The notes under the pieces are model-generated. The model did no database searches and was not told the DNA's origin. It worked only from the letters and a program-made list of their open reading frames with translations. The position numbers were made by a program, and so were the translations under genes. A stretch of DNA of 64,000 nucleotides from positions 15,892,931 through 15,956,930 of the forward strand of contig CM064670.1 in NCBI GenBank assembly GCA_032717465.1, read 5' to 3'. Positions 10,381 through 22,809 of the stretch are shown here, piece by piece. Source of the DNA: Coenobita brevimanus (Eukaryota > Arthropoda > Malacostraca > Decapoda > Coenobitidae). The number at the start of each line of letters is the position of its first letter. Position 1 is the first letter of the stretch.

Positions 10381-10384
<4 letters not shown>
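9636..10384 (-). repeat. 5' LTR of gypsy copy 1
   Basis: 749 bp, TGTTACGG...TATGTAACA. It is uninterrupted and so shows what the target looked like before the piggyBac entered the other LTR (AAGTTTAATGG here). Confidence 0.93.
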
Positions 10385-10431
<47 letters not shown>

Positions 10432-10520
10432 TTTTATTTTTTTATTTTTATTTTTTTTTATTTTGTTTGTTTGTAATCTTTAGACCTTACAGTATTTATT
10501 AGAAAAAAAAAAAAAGATGC
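10385..10520. repeat. AT microsatellite and T-rich tract
   Basis: AT repeat 10385-10428 continues the target site of gypsy copy 1. Then come T-rich sequence and an A run at 10503-10515. Confidence 0.9.
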
Positions 10521-10712
10521 CTAATCCAAAGACCCTAAAACTAATAACCTAACAGAGAAATCGCTAACCTATACTAAATCCTAGAGAGACAAATAGCTAA
10601 ACCTACAGAAATGGTAAAAATACCTCGACTGCAGATATGTAATGCCTTTCTACATTGCATAAGAAGATGCAGTCAGGGAATGCAATACTTGTGCCGTACA
10701 CGCAGTCTAGGG

Positions 10713-11254
10713 CAGTGGTTCTCAGCATGGGCTATATGGTCCCCCAAGGAACCACACCATATTTTTAGGGGTCCCATGGAAAAGTATAGAACATTAGGGG
10801 ACCACAGTACTGTAAGTTTCTGAAGGGGGTCACCCAAAGTTAATGGCCAGGCGTTTAAGCAGTATTTCATAATCATCACGTTTCAATCTCTGTAGTAGTT
10901 TCAGCAGCATAAATATCAAAACTGACTTCATTTACAATGCATATCTTACTGAAAAAGGCAGTTTGTTTGGAATGAAATTTGTTTATTCATTAGGGATGAA
11001 CGTATTGAGGTGGCAAAACCTGGCAACTCTGACACTGAAGCGACGTGTGATTAGTCGTTAAGCTGCCTCCAATACGGAATACTCCATGTGAATTTGATTA
11101 ATGTTTTCTCCCAATACAAGGTATGCTTTGAATGTTAGGTTCACATTTCACCATTGTTTATCCAACTAACAGCGGCGTTAAAGAGGGGGAGGGGGCAAAG
11201 AGGCAAATGAGACTCAGAAAGAGGGCCATGAGCAAAAAAGTTTGAGAATCCCTG
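10713..11254. mobile_element. hAT-type MITE
   Basis: Starts CAGTGGTTCTCAGC and ends in the reverse complement of CAGGGATTCTCAAAC, the terminal repeat style of Charlie-like hAT elements. The flanking 8-mers GTCTAGGG and TACTAAGG match at 5 of 8 positions and fit a decayed 8-bp target duplication with the usual CTAG-like centre. No transposase is present in the 542 bp. Confidence 0.7.
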
Positions 11255-11704
11255 TACTAAGGGGCCCGTCCACCCATTCAGTGGGCAGATGTGATGTTAC
11301 AGTAAGATAATGAAAGATAACTGAAAAACAATCACATAGACGTGATGAACTGATTTACTGTTTATGGTATGGCTCGTCACTATGCTTCGAAACAGACAAA
11401 CAGCGCACTGGAACACAATAGGTGCCGAATGGTCGTCAGAAAAGGTCCATAATGCCGAAACTTTGATTCTGCTCAGTGCCTTGACCTCTTGACTGATTGT
11501 CTCAAAATCGAAATACTCCCTCCTTACCCGACTGTCAATCTGTTCACCAAGTTTGGTTCAAATCCGATCAAAAGTATTTAGCTGACGTTATCCTGTGGCC
11601 TTGACATTTGACCTATTATTCTAAAGGTAGAGTATAAATCATCCTCGGTTAATCTTAAACCCTTCCACTAAGTTTGATCCAAATCGAATCATATAGACTG
11701 TAAT

Positions 11705-11761
<57 letters not shown>

Positions 11762-12340
11762 CGCAGCAAAACTGGAAGTATAATTTCTGTGAAACTGGGC
11801 AGAATTAGCTCACAGATGGACCCGTTTCTATTTCATGTCGAGTTAAATTTTCAGAAGGGGTGTTTTTGCGTCTAATAATTGTCTCTCCATTGAGTTACAT
11901 TACGTGGAAATGGGGAGGGCCTTTTTAGTGGAGTTTCATGCGTTTCTACTGTATGAAGTGATGACGCGCGGATCAGAAACGGCTCTTATATGGGCAAATG
12001 CTGAGCGGCTCGATAGGGCCTGGAAGGGCTTGTCAAACCTATTTAAGAGGCAAACTTTTGACCTTGCCGTGTGACCTGTACTTTCAATTGATTCTTGTCA
12101 AAATTATGTCATTTCACCCTTTCCTGTCCTTATTAAAATCGGAACAGAGCTGGCTAATTTGGCCTTTCCTTGACATATGAACTATGACATTTTTCGTACA
12201 GAAATTAATCACCTGTTCCTCTGATGATACTCAACATTTATGCCAAATCTGGTTAATTCCGTCCCATAGTTATTCCCTAATCTTTGCGAACGAAATACTT
12301 TGGTTACATAAACAAAGAAGAGTAATGTACATTGCTTTTA
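11255..12340. repeat. Non-coding: GT microsatellite and diverged dispersed repeat
   Basis: A GT tract spans about 11708-11759. Around it lies sequence with repeated phrases (CCTTGACCT, CCAAGTTTGGTTCAAATC) that also occur, inverted or diverged, near 16140-16540 and 44660-44880, each time beside a CA/GT tract. I see no coding signal. Confidence 0.5.
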
Positions 12341-12344
12341 ATAC

Positions 12345-13885
12345 AGATGGGGTGATTGTTGAGTGTGGTGTGTACCTGCTGAAGTGGTTGGGAATGGTAG
12401 TGCTCTGGTGGTCATTTGCGCTGAGAAGGGTTTGGCAATAACCAATACATTATTTGGGCAGAAAATGATCCACAGGTATACATGGCGAGTGATAAAGAGT
12501 ATGGCTGGTGAGTTGGCTGAATGGAAGGCAGTTATAGATTATGTATGTGTGAATGGGCGAAAGAGATTTATGTTGTTTACCTAAGCGTGCACAGGTTGGG
12601 GTGGTGGACTAAATGATCATTTGTCTTCACAGTGTAATAGCGAAAGTGTATGGTAGGATACGTACTTATTCATAGAATAATCGAGGAATTAGCTGGAGAA
12701 CAAGGGGGTCTGGGGAAGAGACTGCGTGGGTCAAATATTCGTTCTTTAGATGTTTAGAAGAAAAGTATCTAGAGAAGGGAAATATGTTGTATGCTGCCTT
12801 CATGTATCTGGAGAAAGAATGTAACAAGAGTAGACAGACAGGGAATATGGAAAGTATTAAAAATATACGGAGTAGATGGAAATTTGTTGAAAACTGGGAA
12901 GAGTATGTACGAGGATGCAAGGGCTGCAGTGCGTGTGGACAGAGAATTAAGTGAGTTCTTTAATCCAAGTGTTCGATTAAAGCGGGGCGTGTCATGTCTC
13001 CATTGTTGTTCAGGTTGTGCATAAACGGAGTTATAAAAGAAATACAAGGTAGGGCGGTAGATGTTGTGTCTCAAATGGAGGAGGGTGGGATATGGAAACT
13101 TCCTGTGCGTTGTTTGCTGATGATACTGTGTTGTTAAAGGAGGAGGAATGCGAGCTGCAAGGCTTGGTGAGTGAGCTTGGAGTGTATGTAGGAAACAGAA
13201 TCTAAGGTGAATGGAGATAGCCTAGGTGTAAGGTTTTTGAGATAAAGTCACAGCATGCACAATGAGACTTCTGTAGATGGCGGGGCTACAGAGAATGTGA
13301 GTGTATTCAAGCAGTTTGGTAGGTGATTAGTAAGGGTCGAAGTTTAGAGGTGGAAGTGCTTGAAAGGGTACAGCACGGTAGGAAGGTTGTTGGTTCTGTG
13401 AAAGCAATGATAAAGAGTAAGGAAGTGAGCATGAAAGTATAAAAGTCTTTTCATGACAACATTTTGATTCTCAGATTAGCTTACTGAAATGAAAGCTGGA
13501 CCGTGTTGACTGAAGTCAAAAGTGAGTTCAGAGGAAATTAGTTATATGAGAGGAGCATGTGGAATCACATGGAGAGACAGTTAAATGAGGACGTAAAGGA
13601 GATTTGGGGTGTTAATGTGGATGTGATTAAATGTGTTAGAAGAAATATTTCGAGATGGTTTGACCATGTGGAGAGGATGGAGAATGAGAGACTGACTAGA
13701 AGAGTATTTGAGTGAGGTGGAAGGGAAGAGGTGGAAGAGGAGACCAAGGATGAGATGGAGGGATGGAGTGGAGAAATATACGAAGGAGGGTGTGTGTGAG
13801 TTGGAGGAAGGGCAGCCAAATGAGAGAGAACAGAGCAATGTGGAGGCAATTTTTTGTGGCCACCCCTTACGGGATTAAGGCGTTT
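12345..13885 (+). pseudogene. Decayed LINE: endonuclease and RT remains
   Basis: 12360-12580 reads as the end of an endonuclease domain (ALVVICAEKGLAITNT, GQKMIHRYTW). Near 12665 RT sequence follows in other frames (HRIIEELAGEQGGL), then GIWKVLKIYGVDGNLLKTG, FADDTVLL at about 13113 and a C-terminal block ending in RPRMRWRDGVEKY at about 13770. The direct jump from endonuclease to mid RT implies an internal deletion near 12600. There are many frameshifts and stops. The family is common in decapods; the clade is not assigned. Confidence 0.65.
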
Positions 13886-13919
13886 GGCAATAGACAGATA
13901 GGAAGACTTTAGCGCTTTT

Positions 13920-14080
13920 ACTAAGAGAGGTCAGTCTGCCCTAAACTGGACAAAATCCTCTGGTGATAGGAAGAACAAACTGAAGACACTGAATGGTACT
14001 GAATGGGGACTATTACTGTCATTCTCTCTACAGGAGGCTAGTCTTCCGCTGAGGTGGGTAAAATATTCAGGCGGTAACGG
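13920..14080 (-). repeat. Two copies of a dispersed GATTTTATTCAGCT motif
   Basis: About 13928-13960 and 14038-14078 resemble the recurring block described at 16915-17200, here as CTAAACTGGACAAAATCCTC and a more diverged form. Confidence 0.4.
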
Positions 14081-14195
14081 GTACGATATGGAAGTAAAGT
14101 CGTTAGCCTAATGCAGGGATTGAATATTCCAGCAATACACTCGCTGAGAAACACTGAAACATAATCTGAAAGGACAGAACCAAACCACAATACAA

Positions 14196-14335
14196 CCTCA
14201 CCCTGTCAATGTGGCGCCAGAGAGGGGCTCCTTCACCCGGTGGCACCAGAATAACTGGACACTCCGCTATCAGGTTATACAAACGTTCCTAAGTTCCGTC
14301 TGTGTCCCGAACGGAGAATGCTGGACTGCAAAAGA
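14196..14335 (+). repeat. SINE-A fragment
   Basis: The same arrangement as at 23885 and 37530: GGGGCTCCTTCACCCGGTGGCA, then a CCGAACGGAGAATGCTGGA-like block. The 3' tail is missing. Confidence 0.5.
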
Positions 14336-14365
14336 AAATCAAGTTTGGCATGCAGTCCTCCTTCA

Positions 14366-14590
14366 TATCTATCTCTCCACTCCCTCATATACCTCTCCAC
14401 TCCTTCATATACGTCTCCATTTCCTCATATATGTCTCCACTCTGTCATATATCTCTCCACTTCCTCATATACGTCTCCACTTCCTCATATACTTCTCCAC
14501 TCTGTCATATATCTCCCCGCTCCCTCACGTATCTCTCTCTACTCCCTCATATATCTCTCCATACCTTCATATATCTCTTCATTCCATCCA
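14366..14590. repeat. 20-bp minisatellite, about 11 units
   Basis: Units such as CTCTCCACTCCCTCATATAC follow each other with few changes. On the minus strand each unit reads like the ERYMREGVE stretch near the C-terminus of the LINE at 12345, and LINE C-terminal sequence directly adjoins at 14590, so the array probably grew from LINE coding DNA. Confidence 0.8.
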
Positions 14591-14690
14591 TCTCTCCATC
14601 TCAGCCTTGGTCTCCAGTTCCTTGTCTCTACCTCCACGTCACTCAGATGCACTCTTCTAGTCAATCTCTCATTCTTCACCCCCCCCACAC
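14540..14690 (-). pseudogene. LINE C-terminal fragment
   Basis: Minus strand reads NERLTRRVHLSDVE then RPRLRWRDGWNEEIYEGMER, the same 3' coding end as at 13680-13800 and 58920-59050. It passes into the 20-bp minisatellite. A CA run and an A run follow (14692-14713). Confidence 0.55.
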
Positions 14691-14749
14691 ACACACACAC
14701 AAAAAAAAAAAAACACCAACAAAGACGTTTTTCTAGCAAAGGGCTTTAA

Positions 14750-16028
14750 TTTTCCCACAGTACACGTGCTGAAAAACAGTGAACGTTAACATGAAGGGAC
14801 ACTAGCCAGCCATAGCATCTTCTCATTCTGGAAGCCTCCTCATGGCTGGAGTGAAAACATAAACAGAATTTCACACTGAACAAACACCTGTAGTCCTCTG
14901 TTAACTGCTGCACTACCGAAGCTTCTTTTCCATTTTTTATCAGGCCGCCATCAAACTTTATTCTGTTTAGGAGGACTCTCAAATGGTTAAGTTCAGTGAC
15001 GGCTACATGCTGGGTTGTCCATATATAACGCTTCTCTTATTCTTGTGTGTTTGGGGGACGGTTCTTAACGTTATCAAAGTCTACCTGCATCATTTTATTC
15101 ACTTCCGACTTCCACTGCGGCACCCACGCCCACACCAGCAGACTGAGCCGTCCCCACAACTCATATCGTCAGCTGAGTTTCTAGTACAATGATATTAACG
15201 GCCTCACCCCGTATAGCCCTTCCAGTTGGGAAAGTCTTCTCTGTCTGAATTAAATCACCTGAATATAGCTAGGTTAGAGTGCAAAATACGTCGTCAGATT
15301 GAAGGAGCCAAGAGGGCAGTTTGAAGCTTAGTAAGTCTGTATGAGACACAGTACTCTTTTCTTTCTATATTACTTCTTTTACCTCTGTTTCTGTCTATCT
15401 ATCTGTCTTTGTTTCTTCCTTCTTCTTCTTCTCTCTCTTTTTTTTTTTTTTTTATGCCGTTTAACTCTTATTAATCTCTTATTTCTTTATAGGATTTAGT
15501 GTCATATATCCATTGCTGCGTGGTGCTGTAGTGGTTTCACCTTAACTTGGCCCAGAAATTTGAGCTTCTGCACTTATTTCCTGTAGCTCAGTGGCAGAGT
15601 GAGACAATGCTTTGGCCCTACATATTTTCCGTTGAACTTCTTCGTGACTAACATCGTATATTGCTGTTATTGTATTTTTGCAACACATTACTCAAGATGG
15701 AGAGATGGTAATTTTAGTCCGAGTTACAAAAAAAATTACAGAGAAGTTTGTTTTTCAATTCATTTTCTGGATTGTAGAATACCAACACCAAGACTTCGTT
15801 CGATGTGAAGTCCCAGACTACGACCATCTTTCTGTGCGTGGTAAGGTGAGGGTAGGGGTGAGGGGTGGAGGTGGGGGACCATTGTACTAAACAAGTCAAA
15901 CGGTTTAGGAAAACGCTTCGCCGCCTTTTTATTGGCTTAGAAGGCTTCATAGCACTTCTTCCTTTGCGATTTAATTTCATAGGAATTTACGTCCTTTAAA
16001 TATCGATATAAATTTCTTCACAACTATC

Positions 16029-16030
<2 letters not shown>
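14750..16030. other. No gene recognised
   Basis: Short open frames with no recognisable product. One diverged copy of the dispersed GATTTTATTCAGCT motif lies near 15215-15250, and a T-rich stretch at 15420-15453. A tRNA-like run near 15585 (TGTAGCTCAGTGGCAGAG) may be part of a decayed SINE but has no clear second box. Confidence 0.4.
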
Positions 16031-16033
<3 letters not shown>

Positions 16034-16098
<65 letters not shown>

Positions 16099-16710
16099 AT
16101 CATATAAATGAAAATATCTGTCCTCGCTTCGCGAGGATGGGTATGATGATTTTTATCTCATTTAGGCCGAACTTGGTGGGAGTGTTTAATATGAGTCAAG
16201 GGGTTGGTCAGTTGTTTTTAAGGACAATAGGCCAATAGTCAAGGTCAAATGGCAATGGCAATTTAGACACTTCTTATCCGATTGTGGCCAAACTTTGTGG
16301 AACGATTTAAGGTAAGACAAGATAAAGGAACTTGATTTTGAGAACAGGCAAAGGTCTAGGTCATACAGATGGGACGAAGGTAAAGGACACGGGGCAAGGT
16401 CAACTCAGTTTTCATCCGATATGGAGCAAACTTGGTGGTAAGGATGAGGGTCAGGTAAAAAGGAAGCAATACAACTTTGAGAATAATCATCTGTTGTCAA
16501 GGTCAAAGGGCAAATCCAAGGTTCAGTCCTTAGACCAGCTGGTGGTCGTGTGTTGCATTCTCATGCGGTTAGGGAGCTTACCAGTGCTAACACATCCTTC
16601 TTACCGGTTAATTTCTAATTCTGCTCCCTTACTATAATCCTGTGTGTTATTCATGTAACGTTGGGCGATTTTAAAAAGATATAAAAAAAAAAAAAAAAAA
16701 AAAAAAAAGG
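16034..16710. repeat. CA microsatellite plus dispersed non-coding repeat
   Basis: CA tract 16034-16095, then copies of phrases like GCCGAACTTGGTGGGAGTG and AGGTCAAATGGCAATGGC, the same family as near 11460-11700 in the other orientation. An A run ends it at 16683-16708. Confidence 0.55.
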
Positions 16711-16914
16711 CCATCCATGGGTAGTTTGAAAAATAAATCGTTAAGGAAAAGGTGTTAAGGAGTCTCCCTACCCGACGAGAATACAGGCCTCTTGAGCGCT
16801 CCTTCATGCTTGTGTTTCATTCTTGTTACCACCAGGTATTAGATAAAGTCCAGGAAGCCTGCCCAGTAGTGAACACTTTATGAAGGTTATATCCACCCCC
16901 CTTCCACCCAGGTT

Positions 16915-17200
16915 GGAAAGTCTCCCCTAAGCTGAGTAAAATCGTCTAAAGGCAGAAAGAATAAATATCAATAAAGTGCTCAGGCTGAACGGACTAAACC
17001 CTTCACTAACATGGTCTTATTTTGCTCTTGCTAATTCCAGACGATTTTACTTATCCCAGAACAGACTTTTCAGACTGGACGATTTAGGCGTATTTAGCCT
17101 TCATTAATCCCTCCAGCATGAGAGGCCTTCCTTAGCTGAATAAAATCGTCTAAGGATCACAAAAGTAGAATATAAAGGGCGTTCTCGGGCTGAAGGAATT
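16915..17200. repeat. Cluster of three GATTTTATTCAGCT motif copies
   Basis: CTAAGCTGAGTAAAATCGTC near 16928, AGACGATTTTACTTATCCC near 17038 in the opposite orientation, and TTAGCTGAATAAAATCGTC near 17132. The first and third continue with similar GGGCTGAAGGA-like sequence, so the repeat is longer than the core. Confidence 0.6.
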
Positions 17201-17312
17201 AATAAAAAACATGGCTGGCTTGTAAGTGCAGGTTGGATTTGTACCTTGATGGGGGACTGAATTATTCCGAGGGTAATGCAGTGCGGACGTGGGTATGGCG
17301 TGACAGGGTGAT

Positions 17313-17313
<1 letters not shown>

Positions 17314-17395
<82 letters not shown>
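17314..17395. repeat. GA microsatellite
   Basis: An uninterrupted AG run of about 80 bp. Confidence 0.97.
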
Positions 17396-17398
<3 letters not shown>

Positions 17399-17479
17399 AT
17401 TATAACCCTCCTACTGGCTGGCAACACTTCAAAAGCAGTGAAACCTACTAAAGCAAAATTAAAATCATTAGTTTCCTGT

Positions 17480-17600
17480 TCCTCACCCCAGCCTGGGATC
17501 GAACTCGCGACCTTTCATAAAAAAAAAAAAAAAAAAATCACTTTTTATATAGCAGACCTCTGCCTCTAACACTGGTAGGTAGTTGATTTTTTTTTTTTTT
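17480..17600 (-). repeat. tRNA-like SINE fragment
   Basis: Minus strand contains GGTCGCGAGTTCGATCCC, a good Pol III B box, preceded by a T run and by a GTTAGAGGCAGAGGTCTGC block that may be the A-box side. Confidence 0.45.
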
Positions 17601-17821
17601 TTTTTTTTTTGCGGTTAACGGTTAAAGGGACAAACAGGTGTATCACGTTAGTGTATCACACAATTATATTCAGGGACCACAAGCTTCAGGTAGTGAGAAA
17701 TAAAATGAAATAAGAAGGAATAATGACAACGAAAGTACCTGAAGCTAAGAAAAAATGAATGGATAGCGTTTTAGTAATGAAAAAAGTACAATGAATGAAA
17801 CAAGCAGATATAATAATGAAA

Positions 17822-20085
17822 TCATTGGTGTAGATATTGTATTATACAGAGATTAGAAGCTTGCATAATTGTTCCGCCCGAGAAAAAACAAATAAAAGAA
17901 CACCAAATGCAAGATTCGTTACTTTCAAGACGCCTCGACAATATACGTTCCAAAGAGTAGAGATCATAGGCAGAGGGAATATAGACTAAGGAAGACAGTT
18001 CCAGAGCTGACTTGTTGATACATAAATGACTGAGAGTATCGGTAAGTCTTGCATTAGAAAATTGGACAGAAAAGGAGTGAGAGTGTGTTGCCAGACGGGT
18101 GCTACGTGCCCGCCCTAATGGAGGAGAGATGCAAGTAGATAGTTCACAGGAGCAGTGACCATTGAAGTAGCAATATAAAAGATGCAACACTGCGGCAGAG
18201 AGAGACAGAGGTTGAAGGAAGTCAGTAACAGGAGACGAGCTGATGAGACGAAAAAGTCATTGACTCTACCCTGCTTAGCAGAGCTGTGTGTGGGGAATCA
18301 CCCCCCTCGCCTACACAAACATAAGATCTGTACTCCACACAGATGCGAGTAAAACCCGTCCACAAAGACAACAGATGTGTAGTGGTAAGGAGGGCATGCA
18401 GTGGGCTTAATACACCTAATCTCTAGGAAACAAATTTTGCAAGAGAGGTAGCCTAATTTGATTTATCCATGATAGATCTTGAGAGAAATGAAACCCAAAG
18501 GATACTGAGAGAAAATGAAAAATTAGGTTGCATATTGTTAAATATTACATGGTACTATTGCGGATGATTATGGTCGTCGAAAGATGTACAGACTGACTTT
18601 CTGCTGCATAAAAGTAAGCAAAGTTTCTTTTATTCCAGTAGAAACTTGAACTAAGTTAGAAAATGGTGTGTCATAGCCTCATCCCGTGATACCGGAAGCA
18701 ACTGCAATAATGGACGCTGTGAAAAGCATTTGGAGAGGTGAAGGGTGGAGTCATCAGCATGTGAGTGGACATCGGAAATGTGCGGCTCAGATCATTGATG
18801 AAAAGAAAGAAGAGAGTTGGTGACGGGACAGAACTCTGAAGAACACCACCAATGACAGCTCTAGAAGGAGAACAGTGGCCGTTTACACCAGGAACTATAA
18901 CACAACCAGAAAGGAAGCTAGAGATAAAGGTACAGAGAGAAGGGCAGAAACCGTAGGAGGGAAGTTTGGAAGTTAAAGATTTATCCCAGACTAGGTAGAA
19001 AGCCTATGAGATGTCAAGTACAATGGTAATGCCTTCGTCAAAGTCCCGAGAGGAGAATGACCAGGAGTTGAAAAGGAAAGTGAGAAGATGGCCAGTGGAG
19101 AGTCCCTGGCAGAACCCATGATGACGATTAGAAAGAAGGTTATGATAGGAAAGGTGTTTACATTTTTTTGTTAATAATAAATTCGAAAGCTTGAGAAATA
19201 CAGGATATTAGAGCAGCTTAAGGTCATTAAGTATGAGATATATTTTTTGTTCACCAGGTGGATTAGTGACTGGATAGCCAAAGGTGGTGGTGAACATCAA
19301 AATCACCAAGAATGGAGATTTCAAAAAAAGTAGAAATAGAATGAATGTGATCCATCTTAGAAGTAAGAGAGCCAAAGCATTTTGTAAATCCTTTAGAATT
19401 AAGGAATAAGTAAACAGCATGGACATGTTTAGTAAGAGAATGACTTATTAGACGAAGCCAGAGTGTAGAGAATTCAGGGGATTCAACTTCAGGAACATGA
19501 GAACAAGAGTTGTTGCGTACTTGCACACAACAACTTCATTGGGTTTTGAAATGAGTTTGGAAAAAGTATGAGGATACAGAGAAGGGTTTGGTATCAGTCG
19601 CCTCTGATAGCTGAGTCTCAGTAAGGAAGAGAGAGTAAGGCTTAGAAGACGACAGTTGGCGTTCAGGAGAGAGGAAATTAGAGGAAAGACCGAGAATATT
19701 GCAGAAATGAACGGAAAGTGTGTCACACAATGGTTCACCGCATCTTGATTAGTCGTCACCGGGAGAGGGACGGACGGTGGGGGATTTTATGGTTCCCCCC
19801 TCCCCCGCTACAAGGGTGTTTGTTTGGTTGCCATCTTCAGTCTTGAAATAGAAAATGCGGTGTGTAATGTGCATATCCTTTGATGAAGACAGTTTGAGGA
19901 AAGTTTATAGGGAAGTATGCAGGCCTTGTTACTGGAACACAGGAAAAATTCAGAGAAGGGGAATGGTCAGAAGGTAGTTCTGAGGGCTGGCGAAACGGGA
20001 GCTCCTGCTCTCCCTATCAAAAGCTTTCCATCCACTTTGGGAATACCGTCCTGTGTGACTGGTGCTACAGTTACTTCCTCTAATC
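17822..20085 (-). pseudogene. Decayed LINE copy B with internal deletion
   Basis: Closely related to the LINE at 32545-35845. From high to low coordinates: the 5' region, endonuclease pieces (GLSSNF, LFLTETQLSEATD, ISILGDFDVHHHLWL near 19300), then at about 19200 a direct jump to RT (LSYHNLLSNRHHGFC near 19130), the active site changed to HADD near 18755, and the C-terminal part at 17822-18190. About 1.1 kb present in the other copy is missing at the jump. Confidence 0.75.
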
Positions 20086-21060
20086 AGGCACCAAGACACA
20101 CAAGTAATGATTTAAGTCTTGATAAGTGATAGCGCAGCTATAAATATTGATATCGAAAGGAAGCAGAAGATTCCATTTAGCACAAAGAAAAAAGAAAGAT
20201 GCAGATTCGGGTGCAGAGACTATACAAACAGTAGATCAGATAATGTTGATAAACTGAGGCTTTATTTCAGTATGGAGAAAATAATTTGCCGGAGTCAGTG
20301 AGACTTATCTGGGATGGAAGGGGGTAAGGTAGCTTTTTACGTTAAAAAACATCAAAGTGTAATTACAACATAGACAGTACAATATGGAACTAATTCAAGA
20401 ATCTCGGATGAAATGAACAACTGCAAGGAGAGATTCGACTTAGGAGCTATTAAAGGCATTCAAATAAAATAGATTAGACAGCACAGTATATATCTTTGGA
20501 AAGTAATAAAGAAAGCGTAACCATAAAACGGGTTTTGTATTGTGAAGACTTCATTTTCTAAAGATGAACTTGAAAAATTAATTATGAGGATCAGGTCCAG
20601 AGGAATTTTAAAAAATAGTATGAAAATGCTTTCTCTCTCCTTTCATCAGGCAACATACTAGAGGAAACTATATCCCGATTTTCTCCGCTACAACCAAGAA
20701 TATAGGATAAATTGTATAAAAGTTGCTGGACAACTTGGTCGTAGCGGTTATGATGGCACTAGGTTTACACGTCAGGGGAATGAGAACTCAAAAGATAATA
20801 TGACAGCCGCTCCCAATTTTTGCCCTTGTGCGAACGGAACCTTTAGGGATGTTCACGTTAGTGGTGAGATTAAAAGTCAGGTCAACAGTGAGGTGAGGTC
20901 AGGACAGGTTACAAGTGATGGTTCAGTCAGTGGCATCTACGGCCATGTAGTAGATGTGACACATACGGGTGGGAACAAATTCAGTCCTTCAAAGGTGTTA
21001 AGAAGAAATTAGTAAATTGAGACGGTTAATTTGGGGATTGAAATTTATCATAGGCCTAAG
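20086..21060. other. No gene recognised
   Basis: Unique-looking sequence with a 70-residue frame at 20800-21012 that resembles nothing I know. Confidence 0.35.
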
Positions 21061-21075
21061 AATTGGGTTATACAG

Positions 21076-21076
<1 letters not shown>

Positions 21077-21145
<69 letters not shown>

Positions 21146-21407
21146 AACAGACAGACAGACTGAGACAGAGACAGAGAGGAGCGTTTACGTAATCTTTTCT
21201 GAAGAGAGAAAGAAAGACGGAAATCAGGAACGCACGTCATGATCTCGAAATAAGGGTTGCCAATGAATCTAAAGAAAGCCCAAAGGTTTGTGTTAGATAT
21301 ACCGTACCAGAAATATACGAATGGACCGGACCACTACGACAGATTTGCTAATATCACGAACAAAAAATTTGTGCTGTATCGTAAATAATTATACTTAATT
21401 ATTATTT

Positions 21408-21438
<31 letters not shown>

Positions 21439-21440
21439 CT
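21077..21440. repeat. GA and CAA microsatellites
   Basis: GA run 21077-21143 followed by CAGA units; CAA repeat 21409-21438. Confidence 0.95.
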
Positions 21441-22245
21441 ATCTGTAGGGAAAGTACTATGAAAAATACAAAACCTAATGCCTCAAATAAACCCTTAGAC
21501 CAGATTCTATCAATCTATATTTCTGAAGGAGACAACAGAGGAGTTATGTTAACCACTTACAACCATAATTAATAATTCACTAAGCTCAGGAGTACTTCAG
21601 TATGTATTGAGGTGCTAGAGAACAATACAGAACACAGTAACATGTACTACTACGGCCAGAAGGAGTGATCCACTCTTTTCCAGCCAAACAGTGATTGTGG
21701 CAGCGTTGCAGTCTTGGGCACCACAGCTGCCTGATTACGAGCGAGCTAGCGATGTTTACTCTCAGTTGAATTTGGAAATGAGCGACCCTGCCCGACCCGG
21801 CCCTGCCCGGTCCGGACTGACCCGACCATCACGCTAAGCAGGAGTTAATAACTTTACTCCTTTGTGAAGTAGAGCTGAAATTCTTTCTGCATGTGTTACA
21901 TTCATTCAGCAAATTTTGTGATCAACTAAAAACTCATTCATAAAGGCGTCGGAACCCCTCGGAATCTCAAGTTTTCCAAGCGAGTGTTCAGCTGTAATTG
22001 GTGAACACCTTAATTATGAAATAAAATAAAAATAGATTTTATGTTGTAACACTGTGTTTCTTGGCATCAGCTTTGGCAATTAAATATCGGAGATTTCGCC
22101 TATAATTTTATTGCAGAGGAAAACTGTGATAACGTGGCCCTAGCTCGCTCGACACGTGCTCACAAATTGCACTTTACTGGGCATACATATCTGTCGGTTA
22201 TAGCTCTTAAGCTCACGACCTTCGTTAATGAGTGGGATTAAAGTA
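21441..22245. other. No gene recognised
   Basis: AT-rich apart from a GC-rich patch at 21788-21830 made of short CCTGCCCG/GACCCG repeats. Confidence 0.4.
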
Positions 22246-22247
22246 AT

Positions 22248-22431
<184 letters not shown>

Positions 22432-22701
22432 GAATCTAATAATATGAATGTATGAAATTTAAACATAAATATTTGTACTGAGTCGTTTATATTGCACAGA
22501 GTGTGAACAAACAAAAAAATTTAAATTTGGCCCCACTTCCCGGGTTCCATTAGTTATGAACCCTCAGGCGAGTGACCTGAGTTGACGGATTCTGTCACCA
22601 CAGACGACGGAGAGGGAGGGGGTGCTGGAAAGGGTGTGGGTGGGGGGTGAGGGAGAAGAAAGTGCAGGTGGTAGGAGACCTTGCATTATTCAGTATTTGA
22701 G

Positions 22702-22703
<2 letters not shown>

Positions 22704-22787
<84 letters not shown>

Positions 22788-22808
22788 CCGCACGCCCGCG
22801 AGCGCGCG
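22704..22808. repeat. CA microsatellite with GC-rich end
   Basis: CA run 22704-22785 passing into CGCCCGCACGCCCGCGAGCG. Confidence 0.97.
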
Positions 22809-22809
22809 A

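Larger units (their letters stand above)
233..10384 (-). mobile_element. Ty3/gypsy-like LTR retrotransposon copy 1, Gmr1-type domain order, with nested piggyBac
   Basis: Full-length element about 6.2 kb long without the nested transposon. The LTRs are about 748 bp with TG...CA ends (TGTTAC...GTAACA): 5' LTR 9636-10384, 3' LTR 233-4909 split by the piggyBac. The parts include a primer binding site, one continuous polyprotein frame and a polypurine tract. The two LTRs differ at roughly 20 positions by my hand count, so the insertion is not very recent. All catalytic motifs are present, so the coding part may still be competent, although the 3' LTR is broken by 3.9 kb of foreign DNA. Confidence 0.92.

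Noticed and set aside
233..10384. Endogenous retrovirus instead of retrotransposon
   Set aside because: No env-like frame lies between RNase H and the 3' LTR; the polyprotein stop is about 60 bp from the polypurine tract.
17480..17520. Functional tRNA gene (also at 57943-57985 and 140-212)
   Set aside because: B-box-like sequences occur, but no full cloverleaf with paired acceptor arms could be drawn; they fit SINE heads.
20800..21012. 70-residue frame
   Set aside because: No recognisable similarity, no splice or promoter context; kept only as a note.
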